Source of the DNA: Inia geoffrensis
Taxonomy: Eukaryota; Chordata; Mammalia; Artiodactyla; Iniidae
Direction: 5' to 3'
DNA length: 64,000 nt
Assembly (NCBI GenBank): GCA_036417435.1
Contig: CM070913.1
Coordinates: 22,722,680 to 22,786,679, forward strand
Part shown: positions 11,755-24,059 of the stretch, in pieces
Position numbering within the stretch: position 1 is the stretch's first letter
Layout of the letters: every line of letters begins with the position of its first letter
Translations under genes and position numbers: made by a program
Notes under the pieces: model-generated
What the model saw: the letters and a program-made list of their open reading frames with translations, nothing else
What the model was told of the DNA's origin: nothing
The model's database searches: none

Positions 11755-12440
11755 AAAGTGATTTAGGAGCACAGCTGTGGTTAGGAGAATCATGACCTCA
11801 AAAAAATGTCCACATCCTAATCTCAGGGACTTGTAAACATGTTATCTTACTTTATAGGTGTGATTAAGTTAAGGATCTTAAAACGGGGAGATTATCCTAA
11901 AATATCCCATTGGGCCGAATGTAGGTGAAAGAGGGAGATTCAGACTGAGAGAAAGAGATGGGGCTGGTTTTGAAGATGGAGAAAGGGACCACTAGCCAAG
12001 AAATGCAGGCAGCCTTTAGAAAAGGATGGAAAAGTCCAAGGAACAGATTGTCCCCAAGAACCTCCGGAAAGGAACACAGCCCTGTTGATACATTGATTTT
12101 AGCCCAGTGAGGACCATGTCAGACTTCTAATTTACAGAACTAGAAGATAATAAATATTTTTTTTCTTTTTTTTCTTCAGTACGCAGGCCTCTCACTGCTG
12201 TGGCCTCTCCCGCTGCGGAGCACAGGCTCCGGACGCGCAGGCTCAGCGGCCATGGCTCACGGGCCCAGCCGCTCCGCGGCATGTGGGATCCTCCTGGACC
12301 GGGGCACGAACCCGTATATCCTGCATTGGCAGGCAGACTCTCAACCACTGCACCACCAGGGAAGCCCAATATGTATTTTTTAAGCAATCAGGTGTGTGGT
12401 AATTTGTTACAGCAGCCAAAGAAACTGATACAATAACAAA
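11755..12440 (+). repeat. Old LTR-type repeat (MaLR-like), split by a SINE
   Basis: Classic order CACATCCTAATCTCAGGGAC, GTGATTAAGTTAAGGATCTT, GGGGAGATTATCC, GATTTTAGCCCAGTGAGGAC, AGAACTAGAAGATAATAAAT, TGTGGTAATTTGTTACAGCA. I read it as an ERVL-MaLR-type solo LTR; the class is from memory. Confidence 0.55.
12157..12367 (-). repeat. CHR-type SINE inside an older LTR-type repeat
   Basis: The T-rich tail is interrupted by C (TTTTTTTTCTTTTTTTTCTTC), then CAGTACGCAGGCC; ends GGGAAGCCC. The start differs from other copies by loss of the first GCGG. Flanks AATATTTT / AATATGTATTTT suggest a mutated target duplication. Confidence 0.93.
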
Positions 12441-12814
12441 TGCAACATATCAAGCATTTTATGGGAAGACCTAAGTGGGATGCCCAATGTACGCTGGAAA
12501 GTTCAGGGAAGGTTTCCCTGTATGCAGAAAATAAAGGGCGAGAGAATTTTCAGGGCAAAGAGGAGGGGAAAGGGCATTATAGTGTGTGGGGTCAGGATGT
12601 GTGTGGAAGAAACATGAGCAAAGAGGAACAAGGTGAGAAATGAGAGTGAGTTTGGAACACTACAAGCCATCCCACCTTGTTAGCAAGCAACGTGGCAAGA
12701 GATGAAGCAGGAGGGATGGGGTGAGAGTGTGGAGAGGACTTCTCTGCCCTGGGGAGGGGCTTAGGCTTTAAACAGAGGGGCCTGAGGAGGCAATGAAGTC
12801 TTTTAATGAATGGT

Positions 12815-13015
12815 GGTGTGTATGTGTGTATGTATGTGTACTGGGGGGCTGGAATGACATGGTAAAGATTTTCACTAAAAAATATATCTTACATAGAATA
12901 TATCTTACATACATCTTACATATAATGTATATATACATACATATATACACATATGTGCACATATATATGCATATATGATATGTAGTATATACATATAATG
13001 TATATGTATATATGT
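12815..13015 (+). repeat. Compound TG/AT-rich microsatellite
   Basis: GTGTATGTGTGTATGTATGTG near 12820, then purine-pyrimidine alternating TACATA/TATATA repeats from ~12890 to 13015. Confidence 0.7.
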
Positions 13016-15239
13016 AATTCTTCCTTTTAGCAAATAACTTCCAAACAGAAATAAACAACAGTTATTTCAAATATAAACCCCAGTGGCTGTGTCACAAGGC
13101 ACAGGCTCTGAATGTGGGCACCTGATTTGCAGTCAGACCCTTCTTCCCACCTGGGCAACAACGTGCCCTGTGCTCCAGGAGGGGAGACTGCACGAGGCAC
13201 TTTCTTCTGCCCCTAAATCCCTCCTCTTTAGTGGTCCCCCTTCACAGGGGCATTGTCAGAGGATTTATTCAGTGAGGGTGCTGATGGTGGTTTGGGGATG
13301 CTTTAGTCCCTACACAATCTCCATCGGACCAACCCAAGCTATTCCAAAAAAATACATAATCCTAATACTTTTATAAACATATGGATAATCTTATAAAGCA
13401 GATAGATTTGAAGCTGCTCTGCTTGGAGCGGTGTGGAGACCATACTGTCTTCTGCTCAGCTTTCTCCCCCTGTCCACGGCACCCTCATCAAGCCCCTAAG
13501 GATTCTTCGACCATCGTCAGTAAAGTAGCACTCATTGCCCTCATTCATTCCACAGTTACTGTGCAGCTACCATGTGTCTGGAACAGCTGCAGGCAATGGA
13601 GGTACAAAAGTGAAAAAGACAAATTTCTCTCTCTCTCTCTCTCTTTTTAACTAATGTGCAGATGGTAAGTAGTGTGATGGAGAAAAACAAATCCGGAAAG
13701 AAACTTAGAATTTTGGAGTTGGAGGAATGAACTCCAAATAGGTTCGAGCAGATAAAGTTTATCTTCAGATTCACTGATCTTAACAGGTACGCAGAGAAGA
13801 AGGTCATCAGCTGAGCTTGCTGGAGAGGAGTTGTTGCTGGAACTCTGGAATGAGAGGAGGAAACTTGAAATAGTCATGTAGAGGAATAGAAGAGAAACAG
13901 GTCTGGGGCTGTATCATATGATCACTGGGCAGCATTAAGGCCCATTTGAAGTTAATGATAATAAATTTAAAGTGAAGCCAGTTGACACCCCTCCCCCTCC
14001 CAAAAAAAGAAAAATAAATAATCTCAGGTAAGGTGTGAAGGAAAGAAGCTTCAGAATATTTGGCTATTTAAAATAATTTGTACATATTCTGTCATCAAAA
14101 TAGCAACCAACTGCTATAGCCATAAAAGAAATCCATAAATATCTATCCCTCCTTTCCCAATTTCCAACCTCAAAGACACACCACTGGCATTTTATATTTA
14201 TGGGTGGTTTATAGATCCTCCTGAGCTGCATTATGTAGGTTGCCAATATTTTCTAATTCCACATTCTTGTTAATGAGTGGTTCCCCGTTGCCCTCCACAC
14301 AAGATTTATTAAAATTACCTAGGGAATAGTACATTTGCAGAACTATGAAATACAGTCAGTGTTTCATACTGATTAGAATTGGTACTCTCAGTTGAAGTCT
14401 CCTCCTAGAAAAGTGCACAAAAATCTCACCTTCTCCTCCAATTTGGTCAATTTCTTCTGGGATATAGTGGGCTTTAAATACAAAATATTTTCTCTTAACT
14501 ATTATTATTTCTAGTAACTTTGTCAAAAATACATGAAAGACAGAAAATCACTTAGCTCTGTGGTGCCAGGCACCGGGCCATCCATCCTGTGTTTAGCAGG
14601 CAAAACTTGGACTAATGGAGTAGATTTTGTTCTCCAAGGAGCGTTAAGGACAGGAAGAGAGGTGAGAGGCTCTCAAAAAGCAGGACAGCCTCAAATGCTG
14701 AGCCAGACGCAAGCTCAGAAGGAGGAAATGTGATGTTTATGGGACCAACTTGCAAATGCAAACATGAGTCAGCCAAAGCAACATAACAAAGGATCCTCAA
14801 CAGCTGGATTTCTCTGATGTTTAAAGTAGTAATAAACATCCATGACTATCTTTGGAACATGATTTATCTCTACATATACATATATCTATTTAATAGAACC
14901 ACAAGGATTAGTTAACGAAAACTTACCTAAGAACTATCAACTTTCACTTCCCTAATTGGGTCCCAACGCACAAGTTTAGCTGTTGGGAAAAAAAATTTTT
15001 TTTTACTTCCTATTACTGAAGTGGGAATCAGTAATTGTAGGGTTCCCAGGAAGACACTGAAAAACCCTCGGACTAGGGGGGATTGGGGCTGCAGTTCTCC
15101 AAATCTGTTACACGGGAGGGGGTAGAGCAAATCATTAGTGAGTTTTCTTGTCTCCCCAGGTCTAAAAGTTTGTGAACTTTCAAAGGGATACAGGAGCCAA
15201 CATGAAAGAGTTCCAGCCAAAGCTGTAAAATTTTGAGCA
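13016..15239. other. No gene seen; intergenic, with a (CT)n tract
   Basis: A (CT)n tract lies at 13626-13644. The rest has no supportable exon or repeat; possible old-repeat texture at 13540-13830. Confidence 0.45.
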
Positions 15240-16060
15240 ACAAAATAAATAATGTAGTATTGAATTTTAGCTCAAATTATAAACTAAATATGTATGAGTC
15301 TACACTGCTATAAATAAATGATTGAATAGATAAATATTTAAGAGGGAAGGAACACATCTACCTTACAGAATAATTCCAAACAATAAAGTAGATACTCCCT
15401 GCTCCAGGAGGTGGAGTTTCATTTCCCCAACCCTCCTCTCTGGAGTGTGGGCTGAATTTGGTGACACTCATCCAAAGAAAAAAGTATGGAAAGAGAAATA
15501 GCAACTGCCTGGCAGACACTACTTTAAGCGATTTAGGTCAACATCACCAGTAACAAGTCCTGTTGCTATCGTGTAGCCCCTGATAGGATGTGATGGGAAG
15601 GACATTTTACCTGTGTGGTCTTCCTCCCCTAAACCCATAACCACAGCCTAATCATAAGGAAAACATCAGAAAAAACCAAATGATAGATATCCACAAAATA
15701 GCTTAGCAGAATTTTTCAAAACAGTCAAAGTTAAGAAAAACAAGGGAAGACCAAGAAACTGTCACAGACAAGAGGAGATTAAAGAGACATGACACTAAAT
15801 GGAGCGTTGGGTCCTGAACGTCATCCTGGAACAGAAAGATCTTAGCGGAAAACTAGTGAAATCTACGTGAAGTCTAGTTTAGGCAATAGTAACGGATCAG
15901 TGTTCATTTCTTATTTTTGACAAGTGTACCATGGTGATGTAAGATGTGAATATGAGGGGACACCGGCAGAGCGGATTTAAGCAACTCTGTACTATCTCTG
16001 CAACTTTTTTGTAAATCTAAAATTACTCCAAAATAAAAAGGCTTATTATAAACAACAAAA
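15240..16060 (+). mobile_element. LINE-1 3' UTR (L1M-type)
   Basis: Order: TTACAGAATAATTCCAAACA, GAGTGTGGGCTGAATTTGGT, CTGTGTGGTCTTCCTCC, CCATAACCACAGCCTAATCA, AAGAAACTGTCACAGACAAG, GTACCATGGTGATGTAAGAT, TCTGTACTATCTCTGCAACT, and ends CCAAAATAAAAAGGCTTATT. Its A-rich end lies ~100 bp upstream of the CpG-rich promoter patch. Confidence 0.75.
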
Positions 16061-16149
16061 GCAAAAATTTATGAACCTGGAGTGCAAACAGAACCTTTTT
16101 GAAAAAGCAGCAGCAACTATTCCCCTTTACATAACTCAGTTACTGAGGG

Positions 16150-16440
16150 GTGTGCAGTGCTGGGAACTCGGGTGTTGGGATGCAGAGAAGGCAGCCCGGG
16201 GCCGGGCGTGCGCGTCCGGGCGCTGCGGGGGCCCAGGCTCCTCCCCGGAGCCGCTGGGGCGCCGGACTCTGCCCTGGGCGCGCCCTGCGGGGCGGAGCCA
16301 CCAATCCCGGCCTGGCCGACCCGGACCGAGGTCCAAGCAGAGTGGAAGAGCAGCGCCTGGACCCTGCGCTCGCTGAGCGCCCTCCAAGGTAGGCGAGCCC
16401 CTGCGATCTGCGGGCGGGTCAACCCTCCCGCCCCCCAGGT
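16150..16440 (+). promoter_or_regulatory. CCDC68: CpG-rich candidate promoter of CCDC68
   Basis: An abrupt GC- and CpG-dense patch in an otherwise AT-rich region, with GGGGCGG at 16289-16295 and CCAAT at 16301-16305. No TATA box is apparent. It lies on the same strand side as, and 17 kb before, the first coding exon, and contains two good splice donors on the + strand but no long conserved frame. Taken together these fit a TATA-less housekeeping-type promoter with a non-coding first exon. Assignment to CCDC68 is inferred from position and orientation only. Confidence 0.6.
16320..16438 (+). other. CCDC68: Candidate 5' untranslated first exon with two alternative donors
   Basis: Donor 1 is CCAAG|GTAGGC (exon end 16388); donor 2 is CCCAG|GTGAGT (exon end 16438), a near-perfect consensus. 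Either could splice to the acceptor before 33346. The 5' end given is a guess placed just downstream of the GC and CCAAT boxes; the true start site cannot be read from sequence. Confidence 0.4.
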
Positions 16441-17081
16441 GAGTGGGTGTCCAGGTGACCTTGGAGCTGGTCCCCCCCCAGTGCCGCCCCGTGTACCAAG
16501 GGCATTTTCCTGTAAACGGATCCTTGGTAAGGAGGATATTCTCCCTGTAAACCTCTTTTCTGGGCTCGGATTCCCTGGGCGAGAAGTTTGTGCTCCTCCA
16601 GGAACAGAGAGTTGCCTTCCCCGAGAAAGCCTGCCCCCTCCGTAGCCCTGCGCACACCTGATTATTTAGATTGCTGTTACGCAGTCCCTTGGTCAGGGGT
16701 CCCCGCGATTCACAGGCGGTGGAGAAAGCCCTCTGGAAAACCTGCTGTCACCTGTGAACCCCCGCGTGGCAACTTTGACAGCTTACTGTGCCCGAAATTT
16801 TTAAGAGCATAAACAAGTGAACGAGTGAAGGTGGTTGTCTTACCCTTCATTCATTCGTGCTGGCTTCTGCAGCTGTAGGTGTAGCGAAAAGAGAACAGCC
16901 TATTGGCTGACAGTTTTCTACTGTCATGGGATTTCAGAGCTGAAAGTTACTCAGCCCCAGGCAATTTTGCAAAGGGGCAGAAGTGTCATCTTACGGAAAG
17001 AACAGTACAGGACAGTGCAAAACCAGATGATGACATGGCTGTAACTTTTCAACCTTCTTCGAAAGGGAAAATAAATTTAGA
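16441..17081. other. Start of CCDC68 first intron; nothing further recognised
   Basis: GC content falls quickly after 16480. No exon, RNA gene or nameable repeat. Confidence 0.45.
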
Positions 17082-17170
17082 TATACATATATATACACAT
17101 ACACATATATATATATACATATACATATAGATACATATATATATATGTGTGTGTGTATATATATATATGA
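17082..17170 (+). repeat. AT-rich microsatellite
   Basis: Tandem TACATA/TATATA units with a central GTGTGTGTG. Confidence 0.8.
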
Positions 17171-18116
17171 TCAGAAGGAGCCGTTAGCTCCAAATGTAGC
17201 TGAAACTGTGTCTGTTTACCATTTTCACTATAGTTGTTTGATTTAAGAATCACCACCTTTTTTACTTCTTGGTATATATAGACTAGATGAAGTGTCCAAA
17301 AGGGAATTACTTCTCATTTGCAATTGGGAAAAGATAACCTGTCTTTTTTACCTAATGCTATTAAATATTCAGTTCTGCAGAAGTCTGGCTTTTCAGAAAT
17401 ATGATCTGAGCTGGAGTTTCAGGTACCCTAGCACACACAATTGGGGCTGTTGTTTCTTCCTGCTGGGCTCTCCCCCCTCGCTCTTGCCCTACGCTGATAA
17501 TCTGAGAGTGAAGGGCCCTGACACAGAGGAATTTGCACCTAAGCAGAGGCTTTTCAACTACTTACAGAAAGAATGAAAATGGCTTACACTTCCTGTGACC
17601 TGGGCAAACTTCACAAGGTTTTTACCTTTGTGATTTGCTAAATAAATTCAGTGACTAAACCTGCACTAACTAAAAAGAGATTTTTGAAATAAATACAGAC
17701 ACTATTTCAGTTGTATTATTCACCTTTATGATTCTGAGAATTAATGACAGGCATGTTATTTGTTATCGTATTGATTTATAATGTGCTAGCCAGTGGGCTT
17801 GAGTTGTAATCCAAAATCTGGACAAAGCCGGAAAATCTAAGCTAGATTTGGCCAAAACTGAAAAGTGAGGTGTACATTTATTTGTTTAGAATAATGACTG
17901 TAAAAGGGAACAACTGAAAATCTCTGAAGGGAATGTCAAAGTCTTTTAAAGTAGTGGCTTTGACTCTTTGAGACATTTACATCAAAATTAAATGGCCATT
18001 TATTGATAGAAAAGCATTTCAAAGTGGCACATTACTATCAATTTAATAGCCTGTTTAAGTAAATTTACATTTTACTAAGTGTGAAAACAGCCACCCACTG
18101 AATTTGGAAAACAAAA

Positions 18117-18117
<1 letters not shown>
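17171..18117. other. Intron, nothing recognised
   Basis: AT-rich unique-looking sequence. Confidence 0.45.

Positions 18118-18160
<43 letters not shown>
18118..18160 (+). repeat. (GT)n microsatellite, uninterrupted
   Basis: CAC followed by 20 perfect GT units (18121-18160), long enough to be polymorphic. Confidence 0.97.
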
Positions 18161-18162
<2 letters not shown>

Positions 18163-18794
18163 ACTCAGTTTTAGAAAATATTTGGTGCATCTGTGGATTT
18201 TCGGGCCTAGTCATATATTCACTGAACGAATATTTATTGTGTAGGGCACTATGTTCTTTCTAGGAGACACAGGGGGATACAGCTTTGTGTAAATAAAACA
18301 CATTCCTGTCCTCATGGAATTTACACAACTTTGGACTCCTCCAGGACACCCTGAGGCCATAGATTAGGAGCCACAGCAATCACCATCCATCACTTTTTGA
18401 CAGTGACCGAAACTAGAAACTAGATTAATTTCAAATCACAGACTCTTACACTGATTGAAATAGATTAAAAAATTGTAAAAGAACTTATATGTTATTCAAG
18501 TCAGTTTTCTCTTCTGCTTAGGTTGGGAAAGAACTTAGGGATCCTGTGTTCTGGGTTTAATATTATGAAATATTGAGATCTTAAACCTGAAATAGCTAAA
18601 TATCAATTTCATGCAAATTCAATAAAAACTAAACTTGTAGTAGCAGATGCAATCATTTAGGGGGTGAAAAATTCAAATCGAGAAAATCCTATCCATCAAG
18701 TTATTTTTTTCCTGTAAATTAGAAAAACATGACTATAATTATTTTTTAACCTCAGAGGAAAGAGTGACTTTATGTAAGGCATTCTTGCTTTTTT

Positions 18795-19255
18795 TTTTTT
18801 CATTTTGCTATTTTTAAAAACAGCTCTATTGGAGGTATAATTTACATACCATAAAATACATCCAGGTGTCCAATTCAGTGATTTTTAGTAAATTTATGGA
18901 ATTGTACAACCATTATCACAATCCAATTTTAGAATATTTTCATCATCCCCATCCTTCCCAAATCTCAAGGGCCTGTTTTCAGTCACTCACCATTCTCACC
19001 CCCAGCCCCAGGCAAGCACTAATCTACTTTCTGTTTCTTTAGATTTGACTTTTCTGGACACTTCATACAATGAGATCATACAATATACGGTGTTTAGCAT
19101 CCGACTTCTTTCACCTAGAATAATGTTTCCAAGGTGCATTCAGGTTGTGGCATGTATCAGTAGTGCTTCCTTTTTATTGCTCACTAGTGTTCATCCCATT
19201 GGGTGGCTATGCCACATTTTGCTTACCAGGTGATGGGCATTTCTGCAATCACATT
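18795..19255 (-). mobile_element. Old LINE-1 3' UTR, antisense
   Basis: The + strand reads GGTATAATTTACATACCATA, GTGTCCAATTCAGTGATTTT, GTACAACCATTATCACAATC, CAATGAGATCATACAATATA, the reverse form of L1M 3' ends. Confidence 0.7.
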
Positions 19256-19509
19256 GAAGTGGTAAGAGTTAAAAAAGTTAGTCCAGCTTCCATGGTAGCA
19301 TAATTTGAAAATAACTGATAGGAGCCAAACTTGTATTTATATTTATGAAAAATATATTCCTGATATGGATTATTGATATTTACCAAATGTCATAACTGTG
19401 ATCTTTCTGTGATACTCCATGAAAATAGTAAATCGTAAATCCTGTGCCAGTGGCAGGAAGCATCAGTCATTTCATATTCTAGGTTGGACTTGGAAGATGT
19501 TTAACTCTT

Positions 19510-20781
19510 TTTTTTTTTTTTTTTTTTAAATGTGAGAATTTATTTTGCCTTTATTTTTGATAGATAATTTTGTTAGATATAAAATTCTTAGTCGGGCTTC
19601 CCTGGTGGCGCAGTGGTTGAGAGTCCGCCTGCCGACGCAGGGGACGCGGGTTTGTGCCCGGTCCAGGAAGATCCCACATGCTGCGGAGCGGCTGGGCCCG
19701 TGAGCCGTGGCTGCTGGGCCTGCGCGTCCAGAGCCTGTGCTCCGCAACGGGAGAGGCCCGCGTACCGCAAAAAAAAAAAAAAAAAAAAAAAAATTCTTAG
19801 TTGACATTTTTTTCCCTTCAGCACATGTAATGTCACTATCTCCTGACCTCCATTGTTTCTATGAGAGGTCTGCCTTCAATTTTATTTTATTTTATTTTTT
19901 TAATTTTTAATTTTTTTATTGGAGTATAGTTGATTTACAATATTGTGTTACTTTCTACTGTACAGCAAAGTGAATCAGCTATACATATACATGTATCCCC
20001 TCTTTTTTGGGTTTCATTCTCATTTAGGTCATCACAGAGCATTGAGCAGAGTTCCCTATGCTATACAGTAGGTTCTCATTAGTTATCTATTTTATACATA
20101 GTATCGATAGTGTATATATGTCAATCCCAGTCTCCCAGTTCATCCCACCATGCCCCTTCCCCTTGGTATCCATACTGTGTCTCTATTTCTGCTTTGTAAA
20201 TGAGATCGTCTATACCAATTTTTTTCAGATTCCACATCTATGCGTTAATATACAATATTTGTTTTTCTCTTTCTGACTTACTTCACTTTGTATGACAGTC
20301 TCTAAGTCCATCCATGTCTCTACAAATGACCCAATTTCGTTCCTTTCTATGGCTGAGTAATATTCCATTGTATATGTCTACCACATCTTTATCCATTCCT
20401 CTGTTGATGGACATTTAGGTTGCTTCCATGTCCTGGCTATTGTAAATAGTGCTGCAATGAACATTGTGGTACATGACTCTTTTTGAATTATGGTTTTCTC
20501 TGGGTATATGCCCAGTAGTGAGGTTGCTGGGTCATATGGTGGTTCTATTTTTAGTTTTTTAAGGAATCTCCATACTGTTCTCCATAGTGGCTGTATCAAC
20601 TTACATTCCCACCAACAATGCAAGAGGGTTCCCTTTTCTCTCCAGAATTTATTGTTTGTAGATTTTTTGATAATGGCCACTCTGACCGGTGTGAGGTGAT
20701 ACCTCATTGTAGTTTTGATTTGCATTTCTCTAATAATTAGTGACCTTGAGCATCTTTTCATGTGTTTCTTGCCCATCTGTA
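19510..20781 (-). mobile_element. 5'-truncated LINE-1 with internal A-tract and probable 3' transduction
   Basis: The minus strand encodes a broken ORF2 C-terminus at 20378-20806 ([38 protein letters not shown]) followed by the cetartiodactyl L1 3' UTR. An A-rich tract lies at ~19876-19920, but sequence continues to a second poly(A) (T run at 19508-19527). Flanks TGGAAGATGTTTAACTCTT (19491-19509) and TGGAAAGACATTTAACTCTT (20782-20801) form a slightly diverged target duplication around the whole unit. Confidence 0.75.
19594..19789 (+). repeat. CHR-type SINE nested in LINE-1 unit
   Basis: Perfect 12-bp duplication AAAATTCTTAGT at 19581-19592 and 19790-19801. Carries a private deletion near its 3' end: GGGAGAGGCCCGCGTACCGC lacks the usual CCACAACAGTGAGAGG segment. 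Confidence 0.95.
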
Positions 20782-20809
20782 TGGAAAGACATTTAACTCT
20801 TGCCATTAA

Positions 20810-21559
20810 CTTTCGTAGAAAGCCTATGTCTCCTTTGCTACGTTTTCTTTACAAATGATATGCATTTAAATTTGGGGGATTTTGATGAGTGTTTGGTCCA
20901 GCAGTGATAACTGAACTACTCTTAAAAATATGAGCACTTCTTAATAACATACGTTAGTGGCACACTTAACATAAAGCATGAGTCATCTAGAGCCTCAAGC
21001 CGAAAAGTAGAAGGGAGTGCATCTGGATTTACATGCTTTTCATTTTATTATTCTGTAGTTTCTATGACTGTGCTAAGGGAAGAAACTGATACAGCTGTTT
21101 GTTGATTTACCAAATCAGGCACTAGTTTGAGCTCTTAAAATCTAAAACAGAAGAAATGCCACTCCTTGTTCCTCCAGGACCTTTAGAGGAGCTAGACCAA
21201 AGTAATAAATTATTCCAGGCTCCTATTACGTGGTGGTGTTTCTTCTATGAGTAGTCTACAGAACAAATGAAATAAGAACTCTCTAACACTACAAAAACAT
21301 TGGCTTTTGGTTATACGCCTCTTAGGAAGCCGGGACCTTGAACAGCAGTTCAGTCAGAGCTGTTTTCTTAATTACCCCCATTCGCCCTGCTTTGTGCCAA
21401 CTCTTAAGACGAATGCATTTTTAGTGGGTTACGTGTGACAACTTATGCTCTAACATAGATTTCTCCAGTTGAGTGGAAACTTCTGTAAAATGTTGGCAGA
21501 TTCTGTGAAACTAAAGAGAAGACACTATGTCTCTGAATGCCTGTAAATTACTGCTAAAA
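20810..21559. other. Intron; nothing recognised
   Basis: May hold more of the reverse-oriented MAP1LC3B pseudogene 3' UTR, which I cannot confirm. Confidence 0.3.
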
Positions 21560-21909
21560 TTGCAAGATCCTATGGGGAAAAAAAGAGCATTCAGATAACT
21601 TGAAGTTCTATTTTATGGACAACTTGGAATGCAAGGATTTTAATTTTATGCTCCTAAAGTTTGAAAATAAGGTAGCCTAGGTTAAATAGTATAGTCTTCC
21701 AAAGTGGATGTGCTCATTTGGAGCTCAGTTTGTCTGCTGGTAATATCAAAACAACTTGCTGAACTCGTGGCTCATAACACTAATGTTTTGCTGATCTGTG
21801 GTTAGATGGATTAAGTCTCTGTTGGCAATGTCTCTCTCCCTCTGTTTCTCTCTCTCTCTCAACTTGGTAAGAATTTAAAAATTTCTATGACAAATGTATT
21901 TTTCTAGTC
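21560..21909 (-). pseudogene. Probable 3' UTR part of the MAP1LC3B pseudogene
   Basis: Downstream of the pseudogene stop on the minus strand, sequence resembling what I remember of the LC3B 3' UTR continues (AGAAAAAT, CTTACCAAG, then CACAGATCA...AAAACA). An AG-rich run (CT-rich on the + strand at 21830-21859) interrupts it. The left end, poly(A) and target duplication were not found, so the boundary is approximate. Confidence 0.45.
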
Positions 21910-22336
<427 letters not shown>

Positions 22337-22458
22337 CTATGTGTTTATGCTCTACTGTGAAGAATGAAAACATGCATCTAGACGATGATCAGAGAAGGAA
22401 TGAGTAGATGAGATAAGGAGTTCTAGGTTCACGAATTAGATTTAAATCTTCTTGTTGT

Positions 22459-22648
22459 GGGCTTCCCTGGTGGCGCACTGGTTGAGAGTCCGCTTGTCGA
22501 TGCAGGGGACACGGGTTCGTGCCCCAGTCTGGGAGGATTCCACATGCCCCGGAGCCGCTGGGCCTGTGAGCCTGCGCGTCCGGAGCCTGTGCTCCGCAAT
22601 GGGAGAGGCCACAGCAGTGAGGGGCCTGCGTACCGCAAAAAAAAAAAA
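22459..22648 (+). repeat. CHR-type SINE
   Basis: Perfect 14-bp duplication AAATCTTCTTGTTG at 22444-22457 and 22649-22662. Carries a private deletion: GGGCCTGTGAGCCTGCGCG joins two segments usually ~13 bp apart. Inserted just upstream of the MAP1LC3B pseudogene. Confidence 0.95.
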
Positions 22649-22889
22649 AAATCTTCTTGTTGCAAAGATCCTTGTATACTTCTTATATATTTTTATATAT
22701 TTCCTCCTACTTTTCCACCTTAGTAAATAATAATCATGATTAACTTTCTTAAGATGTTTAAGATTTCCCTTGTTTTTGTCACAATATTGAATGTCATACT
22801 TCATGGACTATTCTTCTAGGAGCAATGGCATTAACTACCTGTCAGCAGCTCAGTTACTTGCTTTTTAACAATTCTGATTCTGTCACAAT

Positions 22890-22913
22890 TTTTTTTTTTT
22901 TTTTTTTTTTTTT
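22890..22913 (+). repeat. Poly(T) tract
   Basis: About 24 T; no element was recognised beside it. Confidence 0.8.
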
Positions 22914-23084
22914 GCCATTTACACTTCTGGAGGGGTTAACAATTTGAATTAAGGAAAACAAATTCAGCTAATTGTGCCTTCCAGTTAGTTCTGATATAAT
23001 CAGTGAAGTTCCTTGGATTTTGAAACCTCCATTGCACTTTGCATTTTCTAGGGTACTGTTGAATTACTGTTTAAAAAATAAAAG

Positions 23085-23655
23085 CATATAAATCCATCTT
23101 TTTTAGTGTAGAGTTCTGTAAGTTTTGACGAATGGTTACAATCATGGAACCTACATCACCTTCAAGATTTAGAACAGTACCATCACCACTCTCCAACCCC
23201 CCAAAATATTCCCCAGTGTCTCCTTTGTAGTCAATCCCTCCCCCACTCTTAATCCCCAGTTCAGTTTTCTGACCCTATAGTTTCAAATTTTCTAGAATGT
23301 CATATAAATGGAATATGCATCCTTTTGAATTTGGCTGTTTTCAGTCAGCATAAGGCATTTGAGATTCATCTATATCGCTGTGGGTATCAGGTCATTCTTT
23401 TGTGTTGATGAGTAGGATTCACCTGTTGATGAATATTTGAATTTTTTCCAGTGTTTGGCAATTATAAACATCTGTGTTTTATGGAACATAAAAATCCCCT
23501 AGGAGAGAGGTTGCTGGGTTGTACCGTCTGTGCTTAATTTTATAGGAAACTGCCTAAGTGCTGCCGTCCTGCGTGGCTGCACATTTTGCTTTCCCACCAG
23601 CAACATACAGGAGTTTCAGCTACTCTCCATCCTCACCCACACGTTGTATCATCTC
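23085..23655 (-). mobile_element. Old LINE-1 3' region, antisense
   Basis: GTAAGTTTTGACGAATGGTT, AACAGTACCATCACCACTC, GTCATATAAATGGAATATGC, GATTCATCTATATCGCTGTG, AATTTTTTCCAGTGTTTGGC, GGTTGCTGGGTTGTACCGTC: reverse form of L1 3' UTR running into ORF2. Confidence 0.75.
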
Positions 23656-24059
23656 TTTTTCCCTCCTTCGCTGGATAATTTTTAAAATGAAGTAGATGAT
23701 GTTGAAGCTCAGATATCCCAAGACCAGCTTAGGAAGGTACAGATATTTTGTAAATGCCTGAGCCTTTTTGCTCTTAAAATATTTAATAAAGCCACAGAAC
23801 TTTTCCAAAAGGGCACCTTCCTTATAAATGTTACAAATGACTGAGATATATGTCAGTGACAACTGCTTCTTGTCATGTTTTTTTTCACTGACGAGTCATA
23901 AGTGGCTTTTAAGTTGATTGTTAACTGAGAAGGTCAAAGCAAGGGGAGTAATTGACTGATGGGGGTGGGGGGATGAGAAGAGGGGGGACAACTGGGCTTA
24001 GGTGTTGACACTTTCAAGTGATGCCCTGTAAGTAAATGTCTACAATAAGTTGTGAACAT

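Noticed and set aside
16136..16657. Overlapping 100-173 codon frames on both strands of the CpG patch
   Set aside because: GC-rich DNA lacks stop codons by composition. The frames are Arg/Pro/Gly/Ala-rich with no recognisable product; promoter and untranslated exon explain the sequence better.
20378..20806. 142-codon minus-strand frame
   Set aside because: It is the C-terminal end of LINE-1 ORF2 in a truncated copy, annotated as a mobile element, not a host gene.
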